This document shows, one piece after another, positions 1-5,414 of a DNA stretch of 16,908 nt. The stretch covers positions 1 through 16,908 of the forward strand of contig JBIKMV010000042.1 of assembly GCA_044359055.1 (NCBI GenBank), given 5' to 3'. The notes below the pieces were generated by a model that was given only the letters and a program-made list of their open reading frames with translations, was not told the DNA's origin and ran no database searches. This stretch comes from CAMDMI01 sp044359055. GTDB taxonomy: Bacteria; Bacteroidota; Bacteroidia; Cytophagales; Flexibacteraceae. A program made the translations under genes and the position numbers. The first letter of the stretch is position 1; every line of letters begins with the position of its first letter.

Positions 1-329
1 ACAAAGCCCTGAATATGGGCGGCAGCAGCTACGGAAAGCTGGATGAGAGAATGTACACTGAATTGACCACCGAGCATCCCATTGACCTTTGCCGCTATCA
101 GGTAGTGAACTGCTACATGGGAAGAGCCGGCCTGATCAATTCCGGTGGAGATTCTAAGGGCATCACCGATATGGCCGATGCCGTAAAAACAGCTGTAATC
201 AACAAAAGAGCCGGTGGAATGGGCCTTATTTCCGGAAGGAAAGCTTTTCAGAAACCCATGAAAGACGGTATCGCATTGCTCAATGCCATTCAGGATGTAT
301 ATCTGAACAAGGACATTACCATTGCCTGA
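1..329 (+). CDS. fbaB: Class I fructose-bisphosphate aldolase, C-terminal part (5' end outside window)
   Basis: The reading frame is open from base 3 and ends with TGA at 327-329, leaving about 108 C-terminal residues. The enzyme cleaves fructose 1,6-bisphosphate to dihydroxyacetone phosphate and glyceraldehyde 3-phosphate (reversibly) through a Schiff base, in the cytoplasm. The visible tail carries stretches I recognise from the FbaB/DhnA-type class I aldolases: NMGGSSYGKLDERMY, then INSGGDSKG, then AVINKRAGGMGLISGRKAFQ and the ending ALLNAIQDVYL. The catalytic lysine lies upstream or cannot be assigned from this fragment. accD follows directly, 4 bases after the stop if it starts at its ATG, so the two are probably co-transcribed. 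Assignment to the class I rather than the class II (zinc) aldolase is firm from these motifs. Confidence 0.9.
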   Translation, partial: KALNMGGSSYGKLDERMYTELTTEHPIDLCRYQVVNCYMGRAGLINSGGDSKGITDMADAVKTAVINKRAGGMGLISGRKAFQKPMKDGIALLNAIQDVYLNKDITIA

Positions 330-333
330 TTCT

Positions 334-1176
334 ATGCCCTGGTTTGTAAGAGAAAACAAAGGGATTGTTACCCCCACAGAACTCAAACGGGAAACCCCGG
401 ATGGTTTGTGGTACCGCTGTCCTGAGTGCAAAACGGTGATTCTCACAAAAGTACACAAGGAAAATGCCTACACCTGTCCGGAATGCAACCATCATGAGCA
501 CATTGGCTCAGAAGAATATTTCGGGCTGCTGTTCGACGAAGGACAATTTGAGGCCTTGCACGAAGATTTGCTTTCCGGTGATCCGCTTGAATTTGAAGAT
601 ACAAAAAAATATCCCGACAGGCTGAAGGCCAGCATTGCCAAAACCGGATTGAAAGATGCCTGCCGCGTTGCTGTCGGGCCTCTCGAAGAAAAGGATGTTG
701 TCATTGCCTGCATGGATTTTAATTTTATCGGAGGATCCATGGGCTCGGTGGTAGGAGAAAAAATAAGCCGGGGTATTAAAGAAGCCAGAAACAGGAAAGT
801 TCCCTTTGTAATGATTTCCAAATCAGGGGGTGCAAGGATGATGGAAGCGGGATTCAGCCTGATGCAAATGGCCAAAACCTCTGCCCAACTGGCTCTTCTT
901 GCCGAAGCCCGACTGCCTTATATCAGTATCCTGACCGATCCCACCACGGGTGGTGTTACCGCCAGTTTTGCCATGCTGGGAGATTTCAACCTTGCCGAAC
1001 CCAATGCCCTTATTGGTTTTGCCGGTCCGAGGGTGGTGCGGGAAACAATCGGCAAAGACCTTCCTGAAGGTTTCCAAAGTGCAGAATTTGTTCTGGAACA
1101 CGGCTTTCTGGATAAGATTGTGGACAGGAAGGACATGAAAGAAACCCTGGCTGCCCTACTCAGGATGGTATCTTAA
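334..1176 (+). CDS. accD: Acetyl-CoA carboxylase carboxyltransferase subunit beta
   Basis: AccD pairs with AccA to move the carboxyl group from carboxybiotin to acetyl-CoA, giving malonyl-CoA for fatty-acid synthesis. With the ATG at 334 the protein has 280 residues, close to the usual length. The N-terminal zinc ribbon is intact (C29, C32, C48, C51, in two CPEC motifs), and the N terminus MPWFVRENKGI resembles AccD of other Bacteroidota. The crotonase-like carboxyltransferase domain follows, with SGGARM at 164-169, then DPTTGGVTASFAMLGD and ALIGFAGPRVV. An in-frame TTG at 322 would add four residues and overlap the aldolase stop by 8 bases; I prefer 334 because the family rarely has the extra residues. 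bshB1 starts 4 bases after the stop. No accA is in the window. Confidence 0.96.
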   Translation: MPWFVRENKGIVTPTELKRETPDGLWYRCPECKTVILTKVHKENAYTCPECNHHEHIGSEEYFGLLFDEGQFEALHEDLLSGDPLEFEDTKKYPDRLKASIAKTGLKDACRVAVGPLEEKDVVIACMDFNFIGGSMGSVVGEKISRGIKEARNRKVPFVMISKSGGARMMEAGFSLMQMAKTSAQLALLAEARLPYISILTDPTTGGVTASFAMLGDFNLAEPNALIGFAGPRVVRETIGKDLPEGFQSAEFVLEHGFLDKIVDRKDMKETLAALLRMVS

Positions 1177-1180
1177 GGTA

Positions 1181-1897
1181 ATGAAAGCCGACCTCCTTGT
1201 ATTTTCTGTCCATCCCGACGATGCCGAAATTTCATGCGGTGGCACCATTGCCAAACTTTGCGCTGAAGGCAAGAAAGTGGTGGTAGCCGACCTTACTCAG
1301 GGAGAAATGGGTACCCGAGGGACAGAAGAAACCCGCAGGGAGGAAGCTGCAGAATCCGCAAAAATTCTGGGCCTTGCCGACCGAGTTCAACTATATCTTG
1401 CTGATACTGAATTTGGCATATCCCGAAAGGAGCAAATTCCGCTGATTCAGGCCATCCGAAGGTTCCAACCTCAGATTGTGCTTTGTAATGCCCCTGCTGA
1501 CCGCCATCCGGACCATGGAAGAGCGGCAAAACTCGAAAGTGATGCCTGTTTTTATTCGGGGCTTGCAAAAATTGAAACTTCATGGGAAGGCAAGCTGCAG
1601 GCTCCCTGGCGTCCGAGGCTTGTGTATTATTATATTCAGGACAACTGGCTGAAGCCCGATCTGGTGGTTGACATTTCGGGATTTTGGGAGGTGAAGAAGA
1701 AAGCCCTTTCAGCATTCAAATCTCAGTTTTATGACCCTCAAAGCCAAGAGCCTGAAACCTACATCTCCACTTTGGATTTTCAGAATTATTTAGAGGGCAG
1801 AGCCCGTGACCTCGGGCATATGATTAATGTTTCGCATGGAGAGGGATTCATTGCCGGCAGGACTCCCGGAGTGAAGGATCTATTCGACCTAATCTGA
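1181..1897 (+). CDS. bshB1: Bacillithiol biosynthesis deacetylase BshB1
   Basis: BshB1 removes the acetyl group from N-acetylglucosaminyl-malate, the second step of bacillithiol synthesis; bacillithiol is the low-molecular-weight thiol of many Firmicutes and Bacteroidota. The 238-residue product has the PIG-L/LmbE metal-dependent deacetylase fold: the HPDD motif near the N terminus (H11, D14) and HPDHG further on (H112) give the zinc ligands, and D13 is the expected general base. Stretches such as GEMGTRGT and LCNAPADRHPDHGRA are typical of BshB1 rather than of other LmbE-like proteins. The start is ATG four bases after accD, with a weak purine stretch (AAGG) upstream. bshA and bshC are not in the window, so the pathway is completed elsewhere. 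A mycothiol or chitooligosaccharide deacetylase is less likely. Confidence 0.93.
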   Translation: MKADLLVFSVHPDDAEISCGGTIAKLCAEGKKVVVADLTQGEMGTRGTEETRREEAAESAKILGLADRVQLYLADTEFGISRKEQIPLIQAIRRFQPQIVLCNAPADRHPDHGRAAKLESDACFYSGLAKIETSWEGKLQAPWRPRLVYYYIQDNWLKPDLVVDISGFWEVKKKALSAFKSQFYDPQSQEPETYISTLDFQNYLEGRARDLGHMINVSHGEGFIAGRTPGVKDLFDLI

Positions 1898-1956
1898 GGA
1901 AAGCATTGTAAGCACACTACAATTTCGTTTACCTTTTCCCATAAGAATTTTTTTTT
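1898..1956 (+). terminator. Terminator-like stretch after bshB1
   Basis: Directly after the bshB1 stop, a perfect 6-bp stem (ATTGTA 1905-1910, TACAAT 1918-1923) with a 7-base loop lies inside a possible outer pairing of GGAAA (1898-1902) with TTTCC (1935-1939). A run of nine T follows at 1948-1956. The stem is AT-rich and the T run is not directly attached, so this is only a plausible intrinsic terminator for the fbaB-accD-bshB1 run. Confidence 0.4.
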
Positions 1957-2184
1957 CCGGGATTCCAACCTTGGTTTATGCACCGGCGTTCAGTCTTCAG
2001 CAGAAGAATTTTGAGCATGATTTTTTCCCGGTTAATACTTAATCACAAAGCCCGGATGCAAAGCCGGAATTCTTTGATATTAAACTTTATGTCAGAATTC
2101 AATGTTCTTTCGGAGTTTGAAAATTAATAGGGTTAATTTACAATTTCCGGTTTCAGAAAAAGCACCGGTTAAAGTTCGCATCAA
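1957..2184. other. Non-coding gap between bshB1 and the lipoprotein gene
   Basis: No convincing gene lies here on either strand. It is AT-rich and holds an inverted repeat at 2067-2100 (GAATTCT with extra TT, then GA; returning as TCAGAATTC, about 9 pairs with a bulge) of unknown meaning, plus a weak promoter candidate listed separately. Confidence 0.5.
2116..2147 (+). promoter_or_regulatory. Weak Bacteroidota-type promoter candidate for the lipoprotein-sigma locus
   Basis: TTTG at 2116-2119 is followed 19 bases later by TACAATTTC at 2139-2147. This departs from TAnnTTTG by one extra spacer base and a final C. It would put the transcript start near 2150, about 35 bases before the TTG start at 2185. 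The position is good but the match is imperfect. Confidence 0.3.
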
Positions 2185-3138
2185 TTGAAAAATAAATTTT
2201 CATTCCTCTTTCTGGTTTCAACAGCCTGTTTTTTCTGGTCTTGTGATCTGGATCGGGATAATCCTCTTCCTTCCGAAATTCAGGGTTTTCAGGCAGTTAA
2301 CTACAAAGTAGCTTTCAATCCTATGGGTCCAGTGGCCATAAGCCTGTATGATTCTCTTCCCTTTAAGAACGAGTTTACCCTTAAATTGGAAAATCCAGCC
2401 AATGGCACACTCGAAAAAGGATCGGTTCCGGGTCAATATTTTTACACCCCGAATCACCTATCTGTTGTTCGGGATGAGGTGGCATACACTGTATGTCAGG
2501 GCAATGACTGTAAATCAGGGAAAATTCTGTTTGAGGTATCACCTGTCACCTGCCACTTGAGCATTCATGAAGATACTTTTTTCCGGTTCCTCCGGGATAC
2601 GATCTTTATTCCTGTTCAGGACAATGACTCCCTGTATTGTCCCGACATCCGATTTGAGGATTTTAAAACCACTACACCGGGGGCAAGAATTTTTGGAGAC
2701 AATCATTTTGCCGCTGTTGTTCCGCCGCCCTTTTTTTCCGGCACGCTGCAATTTTCCTACACCATTACCAATGGCATCAAGCGGGCAACATCCAATGTGG
2801 AACTGGAAACTACTCCGGATACCGTTTACTGCAATTCACATTTTGAACTGACGGATGACAGGGTGGTTTTTCCCCCTTCGGCTTCAGTTACGGAGGTTCC
2901 TGTATTTATCAGTGATTTTCTGGACAATGATAAATTCTGCGACAACTACATCAATCCTGCTTCTTTGGAAATATTTACCGAGACCGGTCAGACATCTTTG
3001 ATTACATTTACGGTTTCCGGTAATCAGGTTCACTTTCAGATTCCGGGGAACACCAGCCGGGCAACACTGGCCTATCGGGTTACAAATCTGGCAGGCACAA
3101 TAACCAAAACGGCCCATATCAACTTTGTAAATCAATGA
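2185..3138 (+). CDS. Predicted Ig-like surface lipoprotein, TTG start
   Basis: Product of 317 residues, function unknown. The N terminus is a lipoprotein signal peptide: K2 and K4, a hydrophobic core at 5-18, then WSC with the lipidated Cys at 20. The next residues (DLDRD) are acidic, as in export signals that send Bacteroidota lipoproteins to the cell surface; this last point is inference. The rest is beta-rich with about three related modules. The first (about 66-120) has the NGTL...YTPN...YTVC pattern of Ig-like/cadherin-like repeats; the next two each begin near a Cys (C123, C216), reach an ND element with a second Cys (C152, C252), and continue into strands such as LQFSYTITNG and LAYRVTNLAG. 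The start must be TTG at 2185: an in-frame TAA lies at 2170-2172 and no ATG occurs before the mature region. The sigma factor gene follows after 54 bases, so this may be a partner or target of that signalling pair. Confidence 0.75.
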   Translation: MKNKFSFLFLVSTACFFWSCDLDRDNPLPSEIQGFQAVNYKVAFNPMGPVAISLYDSLPFKNEFTLKLENPANGTLEKGSVPGQYFYTPNHLSVVRDEVAYTVCQGNDCKSGKILFEVSPVTCHLSIHEDTFFRFLRDTIFIPVQDNDSLYCPDIRFEDFKTTTPGARIFGDNHFAAVVPPPFFSGTLQFSYTITNGIKRATSNVELETTPDTVYCNSHFELTDDRVVFPPSASVTEVPVFISDFLDNDKFCDNYINPASLEIFTETGQTSLITFTVSGNQVHFQIPGNTSRATLAYRVTNLAGTITKTAHINFVNQ

Positions 3139-3192
3139 ATTTTGGATTTTTACTTTTTGTCTCACATCTTTCATCAGACTAAATGAACAGGA

Positions 3193-3726
3193 TTGAAAGT
3201 CACCATTGAACAACTGATCGAGGATTGTAAAAAGGGAAACCAGCAGGCCTGCAGGAAATTGTATGAAATGTACGAGAGGCGATTTTATGCCCTTAGTCTC
3301 CGGTATGCCCGAACCACAGCCGATGCAGAAGATATTACCATTCAAGGGTTTACCAAAATTTTCAAAAACATCAACGCCTATGAAAATGGCAATTTTGAAG
3401 GCTGGATGAAAACCATCATAATACATGAAGCTTTGTCATTTTACCGGAAAGACCAGCGGCAGATATGGGGCTATACCACAGAAACGGACCCCAATATGAA
3501 GGGAGATGATCTCTCTGCTTTTGATCAGCTAAGCATGGAAGACCTGAAAAATTTGATATCCACCTTACCCGAAGGATGCCGGATAATTTTTAACCTTTTT
3601 GCCATTGAGGGCTACAGTCATTCTGAAATCGCTGAATTGCTGGGCCTGAGCGAAGGAACAAGTAAAAGTCAGTTTTCAAGAGCCAAAACCCTTTTAAGGG
3701 AAAAACTTATCAAACAGGAAATATGA
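3193..3726 (+). CDS. ECF-type RNA polymerase sigma factor, TTG start
   Basis: A 177-residue sigma-70 family protein of the extracytoplasmic-function type, which would direct RNA polymerase to a small regulon when released from its inhibitor. Region 2 spans about residues 10-80 (LYEMYERRFYALSLRYA, the acidic DAEDITIQGF stretch, then FEGWMKTIIIHEALSFYRK). Region 4 spans about 115-170 with the helix-turn-helix YSHSEIAELLGLSEGTSKSQ. The linker between is short and no region 3 is present, as expected for ECF factors. Start choice: an in-frame TGA at 3184-3186 rules out anything upstream, and TTG at 3193 is the only standard start before region 2; a nearby ATG at 3183 is in another frame. The stop overlaps the next gene's start by ATGA (3723-3726), which suggests translational coupling to a likely anti-sigma protein. 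The regulon cannot be seen here. Confidence 0.9.
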   Translation: MKVTIEQLIEDCKKGNQQACRKLYEMYERRFYALSLRYARTTADAEDITIQGFTKIFKNINAYENGNFEGWMKTIIIHEALSFYRKDQRQIWGYTTETDPNMKGDDLSAFDQLSMEDLKNLISTLPEGCRIIFNLFAIEGYSHSEIAELLGLSEGTSKSQFSRAKTLLREKLIKQEI

Positions 3727-5090
3727 AGGATCAGGGAAGATTCAAAGATAAATTCAACAAGGAGGAAGCGAGACCCAACCGCCCCCTCTGGAATGATATT
3801 GAGAAAAACCTTCAAAAGGAACGAAATAAGCGCTTTGCAAAATGGTGGTGGCTGCCCTTTGCCATTTTTCTGGGTTCCGGAATAGCCTTTTGGGTAGCTG
3901 CTCCGGAATCGGTTTTCAGGAAAGAACCAATCTTCATCCCTGAGTCAGCAATAGCAGACAACAAGGAACCTCAGCCTGAAATTTCAGCTTCCCGGCGCCG
4001 TACTGAAACATCAAAATTCAAGTCCGAAACACAGGAAGCCCTTCCGTCGGCAGAAATCACTGAAACCCATGAAGACAGGGGGGCACAGCAAACAGCACAG
4101 AAATCACCTGTGACAGCCCTGTCCGGGAAAAGAACAGCAGCAAAACAAAACATAAGGAAAGCAATTGGAATTTCCCTGACCGCATCTTCCGACAAATCTG
4201 ATATTCGAAAGGTGGTTAAGAATTCTTCAAATTCCTTGCAGGAAGGATTTGCAAAAACCTGGCCCATCATGGCAAAAGCAGATTCGGCAATAGCGGAAAA
4301 TATTCCTGCTGAAGAAAGCCAAAAAACCGCAGCAGCAATTATTCCGGACCAGAAGCAGGATAATAAGGACAGTCTGATTTATGAAAAATCAAGCCCTCAA
4401 TTGACGGTTTCAGAAGATTCAGGCAGAACAAAGTCTTTACTCCGCTATCATATCCTTGCCGGCGCATTTTACTCCAATAAGATTCAGGAGCTCAATCGTT
4501 TTGCTTACGAGGCAAGGCAAAGAAACCTGGGTCGGGACAACATGAATCCGGAGCGATTTTCATTCAGTTATCAAATGTTGGTCAGCAAAAAAATCCGGAA
4601 CAAATGGCATGGAGGATTGGGCACAGGATTTACCTACATGGCAGACCGAACCGTGATTGGCCACAGAGCCCGGACCGGGTCGTCGGCCGGTAGCCTGATG
4701 GGCAATGGCTGGGAAGAAATCAAACCCGGCTACACAGAAATTCAAAGAACCACAATTACCCGGATGGGCTTGCTGGATTTCTCGGCCTCGGTATGGTCGA
4801 TGGATGTGGCCGGACCCTTTGGCTTCCGCCTTGGTGGCATCTGGAGTTTGCCGGTAGTGGATCATTTCAGCGAAGAAATCGCGGGTAAATCAAGCTCGAA
4901 AACCAATTGGCTTTCAGGTCAGTCTTTTGGCACTGTCCATGCCGGCTTACCGGTTTCGCTCAGGTTTGGAGGCAAAAAAATAAATCTGGAACCTCAGATT
5001 TTGTATCCTTTACAATCCGTTTTCGACAATGGATTTGGCTCCAGGAGCCGCCCCATTCGCTGGGGAATTCAGCTTTGGATGGATCTGTAA
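3723..5090 (+). CDS. Putative trans-envelope anti-sigma protein with C-terminal beta-barrel-like domain
   Basis: A 455-residue product with an unusual layout. Residues 1-40 are charged and lack a signal peptide; the motif RPNRPLWNDIEKNLQ resembles the short sigma-binding tails of Bacteroidota anti-sigma proteins. Residues 41-60 (starting WWWLPFAIFLGSG) form one transmembrane helix, preceded by K and R, so the tail should be cytoplasmic. Residues about 62-237 are K/S/E/A/Q-rich, without recognisable domains, and probably disordered. Residues about 238-455 alternate polar and hydrophobic residues with many aromatics and glycines (for example YHILAGAFYSN, WHGGLGTGFTYMA, FGFRLGGIWSL, IRWGIQLWMDL), as in OmpA-like or PorT-like barrels. 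The ATGA overlap with the sigma gene supports a role controlling it. That the tail binds the sigma factor and the end sits in the outer membrane is inference; a soluble periplasmic beta domain is the main alternative. Confidence 0.7.
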   Translation: MKDQGRFKDKFNKEEARPNRPLWNDIEKNLQKERNKRFAKWWWLPFAIFLGSGIAFWVAAPESVFRKEPIFIPESAIADNKEPQPEISASRRRTETSKFKSETQEALPSAEITETHEDRGAQQTAQKSPVTALSGKRTAAKQNIRKAIGISLTASSDKSDIRKVVKNSSNSLQEGFAKTWPIMAKADSAIAENIPAEESQKTAAAIIPDQKQDNKDSLIYEKSSPQLTVSEDSGRTKSLLRYHILAGAFYSNKIQELNRFAYEARQRNLGRDNMNPERFSFSYQMLVSKKIRNKWHGGLGTGFTYMADRTVIGHRARTGSSAGSLMGNGWEEIKPGYTEIQRTTITRMGLLDFSASVWSMDVAGPFGFRLGGIWSLPVVDHFSEEIAGKSSSKTNWLSGQSFGTVHAGLPVSLRFGGKKINLEPQILYPLQSVFDNGFGSRSRPIRWGIQLWMDL

Positions 5091-5091
5091 G

Positions 5092-5170
5092 CAGGAAAAC
5101 CGAGATTGATTTCAGACCAGTTCTTTCCTGAAAGATCGAAAGATGCCTCTGTTTTTTGAAAAAAGGGCAT
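5092..5170 (+). terminator. Inverted repeats after the anti-sigma gene, possible weak terminator
   Basis: Two stems lie between the gene and the metH promoter. CAGGAAA (5092-5098) pairs perfectly with TTTCCTG (5124-5130). A second structure has ATGCC (5143-5147) with GGCAT (5166-5170) and an inner TTTTTT/AAAAAA (5152-5157, 5159-5164) around one G. The inner 6-bp arms have only one base between them, so only part can form a hairpin. No strong T run follows, so a terminator function is uncertain. Confidence 0.25.
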
Positions 5171-5182
5171 ATTTTAAATATG
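5168..5182. repeat. Perfect 15-bp palindrome just upstream of the metH promoter
   Basis: CATATTT-T-AAATATG is a perfect 7+1+7 palindrome. It ends 4 bases before the -33 element at 5187, where a regulator of metH would be well placed. An operator role is inference; AT-rich palindromes also arise by chance. Confidence 0.35.
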
Positions 5183-5186
5183 TTCC

Positions 5187-5218
5187 TTTGGCTTATGTGA
5201 AATCAGGGATTACCTTTG
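5187..5218 (+). promoter_or_regulatory. Bacteroidota housekeeping promoter of metH
   Basis: TTTG at 5187-5190, a 20-base spacer, then TACCTTTG at 5211-5218, an exact match to TAnnTTTG. The spacer is within the 17-23 range known for this phylum. The predicted transcript start is around 5222-5225, which is where the riboswitch P1 stem begins, leaving a leader of about 190 bases. Confidence 0.8.
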
Positions 5219-5224
5219 CGGCCG

Positions 5225-5329
5225 CTTATCCAGAAAGACGGAGGGATTGGACCCTGCGATGTCTTGGCAACCGGCGCCATCATGCGCAAGGTGCTACTTT
5301 CCACCACGCAGGCTGCGTGGACAGATAAG
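5225..5329 (+). promoter_or_regulatory. SAM-I (S-box) riboswitch aptamer upstream of metH
   Basis: All canonical elements can be paired by eye. P1 is CTTATC (5225-5230) with GATAAG (5324-5329). P2 is AAGAC (5235-5239) with GTCTT (5261-5265), with an inner AGGG/CCCT helix (5242-5245, 5252-5255). P3 is GCGC (5274-5277) with GCGC (5284-5287), following the conserved GGCAACC stretch and leading into AAGGTGCTA. P4 is CCACGCA (5304-5310) with TGCGTGG (5314-5320). The pseudoknot is TGGA (5248-5251, P2 loop) with TCCA (5300-5303, J3/4). The aptamer senses S-adenosylmethionine, the end product derived from methionine, and lies 85 bases before metH, which fits feedback repression. No terminator hairpin with a T run is visible between 5330 and 5414. 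Confidence 0.95.
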
Positions 5330-5414
5330 GCAGATGGATTTCTCCAGCCCTGTTCCTTCCGGAAAGCGAAAGTTACCAACGAAACGCAAACCGTAAGAAG
5401 GCTTTTACATTTTC

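Noticed and set aside
322..333. TTG at 322 as the accD start, overlapping the aldolase stop
   Set aside because: AccD proteins of this phylum usually begin at the MxWF motif, which matches the ATG at 334; the TTG cannot be fully excluded.
3149..3160. TACTTTTTG before the sigma factor gene as a possible separate promoter
   Set aside because: It has one base too many for TAnnTTTG, and the nearest useful TTTG (3124-3127) gives a spacing near the upper limit.
2884..3426. 180-codon minus-strand open frame across the end of the lipoprotein gene and the start of the sigma gene
   Set aside because: It is antisense to two supported genes and Cys-rich without any domain pattern.
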